This document shows positions 1 through 10,639 of a stretch of 25,327 bases of DNA, piece by piece. The notes below the pieces were generated by a model. That model ran no database searches. It was given only the letters and a program-made list of their open reading frames with translations, and was not told the DNA's origin. Made by a program: the position numbers and the translations under genes. The stretch is taken from NCBI RefSeq assembly GCF_000611645.1, contig NW_014013117.1:1-25327 (forward strand), given 5' to 3'. The first letter of the stretch is position 1, and the number at the start of each line of letters is the position of its first letter. Origin of the DNA: Monoraphidium neglectum (lineage: Eukaryota; Chlorophyta; Chlorophyceae; Sphaeropleales; Selenastraceae).

Positions 1-46
1 GGGCGGCGCAGCCGGGCGGGCGACGGCCGGGCAGCTGCGCACCCAC

Positions 47-518
47 CTGCCGCAGGAAGGTGATCTGATCCGCAGAAGCTGCTGGCAGGTGCCCCGACAG
101 CTCCTGCGGCGCGGCGCCACGCATAAAAATTGTGAGAACTGGCAAAGGGCGACGCGGCATTTGATCACACTACAATCAGATGTCAAGTGACGCTCGACCC
201 TCTCTACCAAAATGGTGTACACTGGCGCAGCCGTTCGTCTCAAATAAGGATCCTGCAATCACGCGAGCCCGCCTGCAGCGCCAGCCAGTGGTTTCAACGC
301 GCATCAACCTCGCCACACGCACGCACACACTACAGTGCATGCATGCCGCTGCTCACACGCGCTGCCGCCGCACGCTCACCACTGCACGTCCACACCCCCC
401 TGACACCCACTACTGCACATGCACGCTGCTGCGCACCACTCCGCTGCACACGCACGCCGCTACACCGTGCAACACCTGCAACGGGCACGCTGCTGCGCAC
501 ACGACATGAATGCGCACG

Positions 519-564
<46 letters not shown>

Positions 565-1165
565 CACACACACGCACGCAACACCGCAGCGCCCGCACCT
601 GCAGCACCAGCCCATGGTTGTACAGCGAATCGTAGTCCTTGGGCGCGTGAGCCAGCGACAGCGCGTACTGGCGCGCCGCGAACGCGAGCTCCCTGACGTG
701 CAGATCCGGGTCCTGGGCCAGCGTCTGCAGGGGCGACTGCGGGCACGGAGGGGCGCCGCGCGGCGGCCGGTGTGTGTGTTTGTGTGTGTGTGTGTGCGTG
801 TTTGTGTTTGTGTGTTTGTGTGTGTGAGAGTGTGTGTGTGTGTGTGTGTGCGTGTGTGCGTGCGTGCGTGGCGTGTGCGCGCGCGCATACACAGGACTTG
901 TGGGTGGGGTCGACGAGTGATGCAAAGCGAACTGTGCTTGTGTGGCACGGCAGTCGGGTTCAACAGCGTTGATTCGGAGATGTTTCCTTCTGAAGATACA
1001 TTTTCGACTGCTGGGCCGCGCTTGCGAGCCACGGAGCCACCAGTGGCGACGACCCGCGGCCGCAGCTGCACTCACCTGCCCTGTGCTGCCCACGAGCGCG
1101 CCGGACAGCGTTGCGCACGCGCGCTTCAGCTCTTCGCCGCCAAAGCATGCCTTGAAGCCATCGTA
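47..1165 (-). CDS. HLB1-like TPR protein, partial (3' part beyond the left edge)
   Basis: Three minus-strand exons fit together in phase 0: 1165-1076, 736-599 and 103-47, each with AG before and GT after. The middle exon has the TPR-like stretch KDYDSLYNHGLVLQ and the third continues ELSGHLPASSADQITFLRQ. This matches from memory the plant HLB1 family (TPR protein of the trans-Golgi/early endosome linked to actin and membrane traffic), where DYDALYNWALVLQES is followed by a short linker and the next TPR helix. The first exon (YDGFKACFGG...) is assigned to the same gene only because strand and phase agree; an ATG at 1183 could be the start, or further exons may lie upstream. The remaining TPR repeats would be to the left of the window. 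Both introns are packed with CA/TG repeats. The family name is tentative; the coding nature of 736-599 and 103-47 is better supported. Confidence 0.6.
518..579. repeat. (CG)n(CA)n microsatellite in an intron
   Basis: Alternating CG then CA dinucleotides, lying in the HLB1-like intron 598-104 just after the donor. On the sense (minus) strand it reads (TG)n. Alternating purine-pyrimidine DNA of this kind can adopt Z-form. Confidence 0.9.
771..886. repeat. Imperfect (TG)n microsatellite in an intron
   Basis: About 115 bases of TG with TTTG, AG and CG interruptions, in intron 1075-737 of the HLB1-like gene. On the sense strand it reads (CA)n and ends about 35 bases before the acceptor of exon 736-599. 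It is complementary to the repeat in the next intron. Confidence 0.9.
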
Positions 1166-1183
1166 CTGCAGAAAGGTGTACAT

Positions 1184-2152
1184 ACGGCCTATGTGAGCCG
1201 TCCGTCCTTGGATGCGCCACGATCGCCATGCTGGACACAGCAGCAGCAGCAGCAAGTGCAGAGCAACTTGCTGTCGTCCAACCGCGCACCCTGGTCTCCA
1301 GATCCTCTGTCACAGCTTCTGTCATACTGTTCGTGGTAATATACTAAGTCGTGTCCTTCTGTCCTATTCTTTGCCAGCTCTGCGATGGTTCGTCCGCGCC
1401 TGGTGGGTGCACTATCACTGCTATGTTGCAGATAAAGCCGGAAAAATAAAAAATTATTATCAATCAAGTGGCGCGTCCGATCAGATCGCATGTGGGCCAG
1501 GATGCACCCCAGCAGCTCAGCAACAGTAGTCCAGGTCACCTCGGGAGGGAGCCGGGCAGTGCAGCTACGGTTGGCTGGCTCAAACTTGCAACAGGCAAGA
1601 GGACGGTGCACATGTTCACTTCCACGTCATTGGTCTGAATGCATGCATCTTGGACCCAAGCCGCATTCTTGTGCATGCTTGCGAGCTGTTGCCCTGCCAG
1701 GGCAAGATACTCTCCTGCCCAGCGCCACAGCGTTTCATTGACGACTTATAATATTCAGGTCAACATCTGTAACATCCATAGACACGTTGACATGTAATGT
1801 ATAACGTGATGCAGGTTTGATTGTCCATGATCATCCATCGAGGGCCGTGAGAAGAAGGACAAGGGTGCTTGCACACAGCCGGTGGCGCGCACACCTACCA
1901 AGAACACTTGAACCAATGCAAGCACGTGATGCGACAAGCAAGCACGCATAAATCTGCACTGGTTGTACCGAATGGGTAAGACGAGTGGGCTCAGCACAAG
2001 CGGTGCCATCGGGGCGCCTGGTGCAGCAACACCCATCTGTTTGCTGTGATCATGCAGCTACCTTTGCTGGGCCGCCGGGCTGCTAAAAGAGCTTTCCTGC
2101 ATGGTGCTTGTGATCAATTCGTGCTCACGTGGCATGCTGCCAACAGCGCTTT
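1184..2152. other. Intergenic or unassigned stretch
   Basis: No gene is supported here. The minus-strand frame around 1560-1490 (reading LPPEVTWTTVAELLGCILAHM) looks faintly protein-like and could be an upstream exon of the HLB1-like gene, but I could not link it by splice phase. Two plus-strand TGTAA motifs (1768-1772 and 1793-1797) have no plus-strand gene before them. I saw no TTACA (the reverse complement) here that could serve PIG-H, which ends at 2153. Confidence 0.5.
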
Positions 2153-2864
2153 TCAGTGCTTCCGCCCCTTGTTGCGGCTCTTCGGCCGCTTGACACCTTC
2201 ACCTCTGCTACCGCCGCCGCTGCCGCCGTTGCTGCTGCCGCCGTTGCTGCTGCCGCGCGGCCCGGCGCCCGACGCCCTGGACTGCCGCAGACCCGGGCCC
2301 CACCCTGGCCCGCCGCCCTCGCCGCCGTCCTGCAACCACTCCCACGCCTGCCGCGCGGCTGCCGCAGCCGCCTGCGACAGCTGCCGCCACGCCGCAGAGG
2401 CAACAGGCCCCAAGGCGGACACGAGGCGCGATGCAGCCGCAGCGACCTCGAGCAGCCACCGAAATCGATCCAGCACAGGCGCCGCGGCGTCGGCCCATGC
2501 GCAGAACCGCTCGGAGCTCCGCAATTTGTTGTACTTCCGCAGCCACCAGTGCCAGGCGGCGCGGGCGTGGTCGGCCACGCACCGCCGCCAGCTCAGCAAG
2601 TAGGCAGTCAAAAAGTCGGCCTCTTTGACGGCCCAGCGGGTGACTGCCCAGGCGCGCGACTGGCCGCGCAGCAGGCTCAGCACGCGGCCCTTCTTGACCT
2701 GCACAATTGGGAGGTGGTGTGGCGTGGGCATGAAAGGTTGATGTTGGTCCAGTGGTGCAGACATGTGGCTGCAACATTTGGCAGAATTTCCAAATTCCGA
2801 TGAACGCCCTTGCGCACACATCAACACACACACACATATGCACACACACAATATGCATGCACGC

Positions 2865-2941
<77 letters not shown>

Positions 2942-4337
2942 CGCGCTACATGCACACCTGGCGCGGGAGTAGCACAGAGATCGAGGTGTACACTTCAGCG
3001 ATGGCAAACAGGCCGGGCTCGGTTTGCTGCAAACACAATGACGGCAGGCATTGCAGAGAGGAGAAGGTCATGATTAAGTCGAGGGCGCGCTGGGTTTCGG
3101 ACGACCGCAGGGCGTATCACACGAGGGCGGCGTCTGGGAGCCTGGCATTGACCATGCGGGTACTTTCATGCCGATTGCAAGGGCAAGGCATCGCAGGGCC
3201 CCTCAGCCCGGCCCACCTTGAACGCCTGGTGGACGGTGGAGCTGCGCCCTTGGAATGTTAGCAGCAGCCGCCGGTCAGAAACCTGGGGACGCGGCATTGG
3301 GAATCGGCGAAGATTGAAGTGGCGATGCGAACCCACACCCAGCCCCTCAAGCCCAGCACCCTGGAGATGGCTTCAGGACAGCACCTGGAGGCGGGCCTGT
3401 TCACAAGAGGAGCAGCCGCAGTCCCCAGCCGCCTGGCAGGCGCCGCGGGGTCGCCCCCTCGGCTTCCGGGATCACCTCCTGTATTGTGACTGCCACCAGG
3501 TCTTTGAAGGGTATCACCACCGCATGCTCAAAGCGCCGCCACCGGGTGCAGATCTCCACCCCCCTCGTCCGCTTGACAGCCACAGACTCTGTTTAACATT
3601 TGCAGAGATGCGTACGGGTGAGCAATCGCTGCTGCTGCTGTTTCTACCGCTGCTGCTGCTGCTGCTGCTGCTGCCGCAAACGCCACAGCCACCACCTCCG
3701 CCCCTGCCGATGCCGCTGCTGCTGCCGCTGCTGCCGTGGCAGACGCTGGTGTGATAACTAGGGCTCAAGATTCGTGGTCCGGTGTCCCCAGGCCCGCACG
3801 CACCGTACTCCAGCGGGTTGAGCCACCGCACATAGCCCCAGCAGCAGAGCGCCATCAGCAAGGCCTGGGAAATCGCGGACAAGCTCAAGTAATCCAGGCG
3901 GCTTGCTTTGGGTGCTGCACGCAACTAACAAATTCAGCGACGGCTGCACAGCGCAACACAGCTCGGCAGGCGCCTGAAGGGGATGACAACGCGCATTGCC
4001 CACCTTTGCTGCGATGGGTGGGAACCACCAAATGAGCTGCAGCTGATAGTAGCGGATGGCCCACACACCCTGCCACCAATGGCGTGACACAGCAGCAATA
4101 CAAAGGTTGATCAAGGGGAGGTGCAGGATTTCAAACATTGAAGCTGCTCACTGGACGGCATGGCATGTTGCTTAGGGTAATGGCTTGGACGTGCCACAGC
4201 GAGCCACCCACCAGGGAGCACAGGAGGGAGGGAAGCACTTGCGAGAAGAGGCCGGCGTGCCACCTCGCGCGCGGCGCGTCGATGCGGCACTCTGCGTAGC
4301 CCAACTCCTCCACGACCAATCGAAAGAAGCCAGCCAT
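2153..4337 (-). CDS. PIGH: PIG-H: GPI-GlcNAc transferase subunit H, with C-terminal extension
   Basis: PIG-H belongs to the ER complex that moves GlcNAc from UDP-GlcNAc to phosphatidylinositol, the first step of GPI-anchor synthesis. Seven exons join in phase: 4337-4152, 4069-4004, 3864-3804, 3588-3476, 3282-3217, 3026-2958, 2698-2153 (368 aa). Residues about 28-52 and 76-100 form the two-segment membrane hairpin. The family core follows: ESVAVKRTRGVEICTRW, then AVVIPFKDLVAVTIQE, like human TLLIIDSLGIQ...FIEMGKVKDIVINEAI. LLLTFQGR and FAIAEVYTSI match the conserved C-terminal part. The ATG at 4337 has a good context (GCGCAATGGC). The family is normally about 170-190 aa; the last exon adds 181 residues, rich in Trp and Ala, then a Gly/Ser/basic tail. 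The exon 4-5 join is the weakest: about 12 expected hydrophobic residues after QE are absent, so a small exon may be missed. Confidence 0.8.
2870..2937. repeat. (CA)n microsatellite in PIG-H intron 6
   Basis: About 34 uninterrupted CA units, in the intron between exons 3026-2958 and 2698-2153. It is (TG)n on the sense strand and starts about 20 bases after the donor. Confidence 0.95.
3629..3736. repeat. (CTG)n trinucleotide tracts in PIG-H intron 3
   Basis: Two interrupted CTG/CCG runs (about 3629-3675 and 3712-3736), reading CAG on the sense strand, inside intron 3803-3589. They are non-coding in this model. Confidence 0.8.
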
Positions 4338-5191
4338 TGCGCCTCAGGTGCTTGATGTGCACTAGCAGCTGCAGCCGCAGCCGCAGCCGCAGCTGCTGCG
4401 GACGCCGCCGCTGCTGCCGTCGTCGCCGCGTGCTGCCGCCGCGGCTGCGGGCGCCCGTATCGCCGGCGCGGCGGCGGCACTTGGCAGTGATGGCGCTGAC
4501 GTTAGCGCGCCTCAGGCCTTGCAGCTGCTAAAGCTATAATGTAATCCTCTGTAGACTTGCGGCTCGTAAGGTGGGCGGCCGTGCAGGTCGCCCGCCTCTG
4601 AAGATGGCGTACCGGCAAGGGCGTGCCGCAATGCCGACGCCCGCGCAGCACGCCGCCTCCCCAGGGAAGGATGGCGCCACACCTGGCTGCACTACGCAAT
4701 GCAAATGGGGCTGTCGGCTCACTCTTCTCAAGGAGATGGTGCAAAGGCACTGCACAACTTTTGAGGGATCGCGCGGGCAGATCTGGAGTTCAGGCAAACT
4801 CGACCATCGACTGATTATATTGTCCTGGTGTTGGGTACACATCATGTTAGGCAATACACGGCGCCGTGATCATTCCTGTTGAGTCGATACCTCCACCTGC
4901 AGCTTGTCTCCAGTCGCAATCGCCCGAATCGCCCATCGCCCAGCCCGTGTCTCAACAGCTCAACCACCAATCCTTCGCAATCATCAGCATCGCCCATATC
5001 GCTGCAGCATTACCGTCCGTCATTCGAGCGGCGCCGCAGGCGCACTACTGTAGCGTGCAAGGGCGAGGTGGCCCCTCACCCTGTCTGGCAGCGCCAGTGC
5101 CTTCTCCAGCCGATGCGACAATAGGCGACGCCTCACCCTACATCGCGGCCGCCGCCGCCGGCAGCGGCTGGCGCCGCCCCGGCACCGCGCC
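4338..5191. other. Shared upstream region between divergent PIG-H and RING-GYF genes
   Basis: 854 bases separate the two start codons (4337 minus, 5192 plus), so both promoters and 5' UTRs must lie here. Next to the PIG-H start there is a GCN-type tract (about 4366-4445, CTGCAG/CGCCGC rich). I see no convincing TATA box. Open frames here are low-complexity and resemble no family. Confidence 0.5.
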
Positions 5192-7831
5192 ATGGAGGTG
5201 GCGGCGGCACTGGTGGCGAGCGAGCTCGCGCCTGAGCGCGCGGTTGACCGCAACGAAGCAGACTTGGACGAATTCATCTGCCCAATATGCTACAACATCG
5301 TACCATTCGGCGCCGCCGCGTACACCAAATGCTCGCACATGGCGTGCATGGCGTGCCTCCGCGGCTGGCTCGGGCGCGGCGGCTGGACGTGCCCGAAGTG
5401 CAGCTCCCAGATCAGGCAGGAGGAAGTCATGCTGACTCAGCACGCGGTGCAGGCGCTGCACCGGATGCTGGGGCGTATCGTGGTGAGCACCTGTGGGCGG
5501 CATAGCCAAGGGCACGAGGCCGCCAGATTTGTCCCGGGTGCGGCCGCTGGCAGAAAACTGCTGAAGCTTTGGGGGTTGTGCAAGCAGCTGGGGCTGGTGC
5601 AATGTTGAGCATCCACCTACAGTAGTGATCGGATGGACCCCTGTCGTCGTGCAGGTGACCTGCGGCCACGCCGGCTGCGAGTGGAAGGGAGAGTATTCAG
5701 ACCTGAGTCACCACGAGTCATCCTGCGCCGCCGGCCGCCCCTGGCCGTGCCCCGGCTGCGGCGCGGCGCTGCCGGCCCCCGAGCGCGGCGCGCACGCGGT
5801 TGAGTGCCTGCCGCCGCGCCTGCGGGCGCTTGAGCGGGAGCGGGCGTCGTGGGGGGCAGAGCGAGCTGCATGGGCGGCGGAGCGGGCGGGGTGGGAGGCT
5901 AGGGAGAGGGTCTGGCGTGAGGAGGCCGAACGGGTCAAGGCGGGGTTCGAGGCGGAGCTTGGGAAGCTGCTGGAGGAGCTAGATCAGGTGAGCTGTCGGC
6001 GCAGCGATTTGAATTTCGTTCCGGCCGAGCGCGCGTCCCGGCGCGTGGTGTGCGATCCGAAGGTGCTATGCAGGCTCGGGCAATTCGCCCTGTGTGCGTG
6101 CCGGCAGGTAGCAGGCCGTGGGGACGGCTCCGTCTGTCCGTGGGCGCTGAGGCCGCTGGCTGCTGGCTCCCGGAGCAGACTTCTGCTGCATCGTTGCAGG
6201 CGCATGGCCTTTGAGCAGCGGGGCTGACCATGGCTTCCGTGCCTCCTGCTCTGCTTGAAGGTCCGTCTGGAGCTGCAGCAGCTGCGGCCCGCCGTGGCGT
6301 CCGCGCCGCCCCGCGACGCCGCTGCGCGGCGCCGGGATGCAGAAGACGAGGAGGCGCTGCGCAAGCTGCTGCGCGCGCCGCCGGACAGCGCCGCCGCCGC
6401 GGCGGCGTCGCCGCGGCCGGCGGCGCTGTTCACCGGCGGGCGACGCGCGGCGGGCGGGTGGCCGGTCTGGTGGTACGTAGACCCCGGGGATGTGATTCGG
6501 GGCCCCTTCAAGGCCCTCGACATGCTGGAGTGGCAGGCGGCGGGGTTCTTCCCTCCAGACCTCCTGATCTGCCTGGCGGCAGAAGTGGCTGACAGTGGCG
6601 GCGGCGGTGTCACGGGCGGCGCGGCGCCGCCGGCGCCGCCGCCGGGGGGGCGGGCGCGGTTCAGGCCAATGGATCAGCTGCTGTCAGAGGTCGAGGCGGG
6701 GCCGCACTTGGAATGGCTGCAGGGACTCGCCGGCGGCGAGGGCACCACGCCAGCGCCGGCACCGGCGCCAGCAGCGGCGCCAGCGGCGGCACTGGCAGCG
6801 GCACCGGCGGCGCCGGCGCCGGCGCCGGGCGCCACGGCTGCCGCGCCGGAGCTCCCTGCGCACGCACGTGCGTGGTTCTCGAGCCCGCCCCGCGGGGCGC
6901 AGGCCGCCGCGCCCAACGAGCTCGGGGCGGCGGCGACGGCGCTGGCGTCGCAGGCGCTCGAGCAGCTGCTTGCCGGCGGCGGCGGCGGGGCCGACGGCGC
7001 GGCGGGCGGTCCAGGTGCAGCGCGGAGCGAGGGGGTGCAGTTTGAGCCGGCGGCGGCCGGTTTTCAAACTGGATCTGACGATCTGGGGGACGACGACAGC
7101 TCGATCCTTGATCTGATCTGGGGCGTCGGGGATGCGAACGAAGGCGCGGCGACGGCCGAGGCAGAGCTGCGGGGAGCAGCCTGGCCGGAAGCAGGGGCGG
7201 GGGCGGCGGGCGCAGCAGCAGGCGGCAATGCTCCTGACCAGGGGGAACCGGAGCGAGCGACTGATGGTGCGGCTGGGGCACAGGGCCCGGGCAGCTGGGC
7301 CGCTGTGGCTCTCTGGGGGGACGCGGGGGCGGCGGCTACGGAGGGCGACAACCCTTGGGAGGAGGCACGCCCTCCAATCCCGAGCGCGGTCGGCGGCAAC
7401 GGCGGCAGCGGCGGCATCGACGGCGCGTCGCTCGCACCAAGCGGCGACCTGGGAGGCGGCGCCGGAGCCGGGGGTGGCCCCGCCCCCTCCTGGCCCGGCG
7501 CCGCGGCGGCCGCGGCGCGCGCCAAGGCGCCGCCGGCGGCGGCAGCAGCGGCGGCGGCTGCACCGAGGTTTCAAGTCATCGGGCGTGTGGCGCGGGCCCC
7601 GTCCCGCAGCAAGAGCAGCCCAGAACGGCGGGAGGCATCCGGCGTGAGCGCGGCGGCGCTGGCTGCGGCTGAGGTGGGTGAGGGCCCCACCCCTGCGGCA
7701 CAGGAGCCGCCGCAGCGCGCGCGCCCACCGCCCCTGTACAAAAGCGAGCGGCCGTCGGAGACGAGCGCGGCGCCGCGCTCGCCCGCGGCCGACGAGCCGC
7801 AGCCGCAGCCACACCACCAACACCACAACCC

Positions 7832-7869
<38 letters not shown>

Positions 7870-8500
7870 CGCTCGAGGGCAGCAGCGACGACGCGGCCGC
7901 GTTCGCGCTCTTCACCGCGCGCCTCCCCTACACCAAGTGGCCGTCCTGGTTCATATTCGACGAGGATGGCGCGATGCGGGGGCCCATCAAGGCTTCGGAC
8001 CTTCTTGACTGGTTCAGGGGTGGCCAGCTGGACCTGGGCACGCGCGTCTGCGGCGTCGACTGCCGCGACGCAACCCCGGGCGCCGGCAAGCTCAAGCCGC
8101 GGTGGCGGTGCTTCCGGCCGCTGGGGGCGCTCCTGCGGGAGGCGCGCGCCGGGGGAACGTACGCGCCCGTGCGGGTGGCGCCGCAGGAGCAGGCGGGCGC
8201 CGCGGCGGAGGGGCCGCCGCGGCGGGACGCGCCCGGCGTGCCGCGAGAGCAGCAGGGCAGCGACGAGCGGAGGGGCGGCGCCGGCGGCGGGGGCGGCGCC
8301 GGCGCGTTGGGCGGTGCCCCGTGGGGAATGCAGCCGACGGGGGCCGACGCGGAGCCCCAGCTGCCGGCCGCACCCGTGTGGCCCATCAAGCGCCCTTCTG
8401 TCGCACCAGGCGCGGCCGGCGCCGCACAGCCCAAGGAGGGGTTGCAGGTGCTCGGCCGCGTGCGGCGGCCACAGCAGCAGCAGCAGCAGCAGCAGCAACA

Positions 8501-8546
<46 letters not shown>

Positions 8547-8741
8547 CCCAGCAGCGGCGACGGCAGCGGCGGCGGAGCAGAAATCTCGGGCGCCTCGGCA
8601 CAGCTGCCAGAGGCTCTGCCTGCTGCAGCGCCAATCGCCCTGGCAGCCTTCGCTGGGGCTAAGGCGGTGGCAGCATCAGCGCCGGCCTGCATGGCTGGCA
8701 TTCAGCAGCCAACAGGGCAGCAGCAGCAGCAGCAGCCACAA

Positions 8742-8800
<59 letters not shown>

Positions 8801-9519
8801 GCAGCAGCAGCAGCAGCCACAGCAGCAGCAGCAGCAGCGGCAGCACCAGCAGCAACCAAATTGGCAGCAGCAGCAGCCGCAGCAGCAGCAGGAGCAGCAG
8901 CATCAGGAGCAGCAGCAGCAGCGGCAAAGGACGAGGCGCGGTACCCGAGGTACCGCACGCGGCCCGGCCGCCAACCCGGCAGCCACAGCAGCGGCCCCAG
9001 ACGCAGAAGCGGCGCCGGATGTTCCCAGCATGGATGACGTCATCAAGATCCTGATCTCAGAAGATCTGGCCGCCCTCAGCCCAGAAAATGCAGAGGCGCT
9101 GCGGCTGCGGTTTGCGGCGGATCGGGAGCCTATGCCGCCCCTTGAGAGGCTCGCTGCAACGACAGCGGCTGTCGGCCGGCCAGTGGGGTGGATCGGCGAG
9201 AGGATCTCCGCGCGGCGGCGCCTGATCGCGCTGCGGGCGACGGAGGACGAGCGCCGGCGCCTGCGGCGCCAGTCGAAGCCGGCGCCAGCGGCGCATGAGC
9301 AGCTGGGGGTGGGCGCGGCCGGCCGGGGCCCGCAGCATGACCGGCGGCAGGGGCAGGCGCAGCAGGAGGCGGAGGAGGGGCGGGCTGCGGCGGCAGGCGA
9401 GGCTGTGATTCGCACCAGCAGCGGCGGCGCGAGCAGCAGTGGCGGCAGGGACGACCCTCCAACCAGCCGCCGCAGGCCTGCGGAGGCGGAGCGCCTGCAG
9501 GAGGCGCCGGTGAGCCGCG

Positions 9520-9594
<75 letters not shown>

Positions 9595-9655
9595 CAGCAC
9601 ATGAGCAGGGTCGCACCGAGACGCCTGGCCAGCAGCAGCATGGCCGCCTTCGGCA

Positions 9656-9708
<53 letters not shown>

Positions 9709-10175
9709 GAGGCGGCAGCCGCAAACAGCAAGCGGGGCAGGGGCAAGAGGACCCGCTGCCTGCAATAATGCCGGGCCCCGTCACGCACCACAACGAAACC
9801 TATATCAACCCCTCCGGTGACATCAGGCCCGCCGAGTGGCGCACGCCGCCCCCCATCCTCCCGCGCACGCACCTCCTGTGCGGCTCCTGCGGCTTCCGCG
9901 GTCACGCGGCGAGCGCGTTCCGCGCCTGCCCGCTGCCGCGCTGCGGGGGCTGCGGGCGGGCGGGGCACGTCGAAGGGGAGTGCGGGCACGCGTGCGCGCG
10001 GTGCGGGCTGGGGGCTGGCAAGAAGGGCGAGTCCCACTCAGCGGAGGAGTGCCCCTTCCCCGAGTGCGGCTACTGCGGAGAAATAGGGCACTTCAGCGAC
10101 GAGTGCGGGCGCGCGCCGCGCGGCGCGCACAGGGCCGTCGCCCCAAATGTCACTAGCGGTGCGCCAGAGCCCTGA
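5192..10175 (+). CDS. RING / TRAF-type zinc finger / GYF / zinc-knuckle protein (predicted E3 ubiquitin ligase)
   Basis: Three exons, 5192-5482, 5655-5987 and 6261-10175, join in phase 0 (1512 aa). A C3HC4 RING lies at residues 30-70 (C30, C33, C47, H49, C52, C55, C67, C70), predicting an E3 ubiquitin ligase. Two TRAF-type zinc fingers follow (C100, C105, H117, C121; C129, C132, H144, C148). A charged Arg/Glu coiled coil spans about 150-208. GYF domain 1 (about 275-320) has WWYVDPG, RGPF, MLEW and GFF; such domains bind proline-rich peptides. A degenerate GYF 2 lies at about 768-831 (WFIFDEDG, RGPI, LLDW). Five Q-rich tracts separate these from a C-terminal array of zinc knuckles (1415-1490), two of them exact CX2CX4HX4C, often RNA-binding. 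The start is an ATG with purine at +4 and the RING follows at once. The exon 3 frame stays open for 3.9 kb. The specific function is unknown. Confidence 0.85.
7833..7865 (+). repeat. PolyQ tract 1 (11 CAG)
   Basis: Eleven pure CAG codons just before the second GYF-like domain of the RING-GYF protein. Confidence 0.95.
8472..8546 (+). repeat. PolyQ tract 2 (25 Q, CAG with CAA)
   Basis: Twenty-five glutamine codons in a row in the RING-GYF protein, mostly CAG with three CAA interruptions. Confidence 0.95.
8716..8928 (+). repeat. PolyQ tract 3 (long, interrupted)
   Basis: About 70 codons, mostly CAG/CAA, interrupted by Pro, Arg, His, Glu and an NW pair. CAA is far more frequent here than in tracts 1, 4 and 5, which fits an older, more degenerated repeat or selection on the peptide rather than on the DNA. 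Confidence 0.9.
9525..9707 (+). repeat. PolyQ tracts 4 and 5
   Basis: Tract 4 (9525-9593) has 23 glutamine codons. Tract 5 (9654-9707) has five Q, one K (AAG), then twelve Q. They lie between the charged central region and the zinc knuckles of the RING-GYF protein. Confidence 0.9.
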
Positions 10176-10428
10176 GTCGAGCCCGTGCAGTGAGCCCGGC
10201 GGCTGTGCTTGCCGACTCACACTGCGTAAACGTGCATCTGTCGCAATCCTTTACATCGTGTCTTTGTTTGGTGTTGTGGGGGGTTGGACATTTGTGAGTG
10301 CGGGCGAGTATATCCTCTTGAGAACCGCTGGCCAGCTGCCTTTCTTTGCCAATCCTTTTCAACTGGGCTGTTCAATTGTTTTGTGTCCAGCCCCCACCTC
10401 AATTCCTAGGCAGCGGCAAAATTGGGTA

Positions 10429-10433
10429 TTACA
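10429..10433 (-). terminator. Candidate poly(A) signal TGTAA for MYG1
   Basis: TTACA on the plus strand, TGTAA in the MYG1 sense, about 350 bases after its stop codon. TGTAA is the usual chlorophyte poly(A) signal. A second copy lies at 10251-10255. Confidence 0.45.
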
Positions 10434-10634
10434 GTGGTTTTTTTTCACATGCAGCACCAGCAGCAGCAGCAACCAGCGTCGCTCCTGCCCCACTTAGCCG
10501 CAGGAGGCAAGCCCTTTACGTAGGCGTGCACGAATTGTCTGGGTGATTCGCCAACAGCTGAGCTTTTGCGTGCTGAGTCTTGCAACCGCCTGTGCTTGGC
10601 GACAGCACATGCACACTGCAAGCAAAACCCTGCC

Positions 10635-10639
10635 TGTAA
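10635..10639 (+). terminator. Candidate poly(A) signal TGTAA for the RING-GYF gene
   Basis: TGTAA about 460 bases after the stop at 10175. It is assigned by position only. Confidence 0.4.

Noticed and set aside
187..1339. His-Thr and Cys-Val repeat proteins
   Set aside because: Translations of CA/TG microsatellites; these lie in introns of the minus-strand gene.
2046..2803. Plus-strand frames over the last PIG-H exon
   Set aside because: Pro/Leu/Arg-rich shadows of the GC-rich minus-strand exon, without domain or splice context.
4004..4138. Alternative PIG-H exon 2 starting at the ATG at 4138
   Set aside because: It would insert an extra hydrophobic segment. The canonical donor at 4151 and acceptor before 4069 join in phase and fit the usual two-segment hairpin better.
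6684..8543. Long minus-strand open frame opposite the RING-GYF gene
   Set aside because: It is a mirror of CAG/GC-rich coding sequence: Leu runs opposite Gln, and no domain. The plus frame holds the GYF and zinc-knuckle motifs.
8903..10037. Cys- or Leu-run open frames on the minus strand
   Set aside because: These are the other frames of CAG repeats; apparent Cys clusters come from CTG read as TGC.
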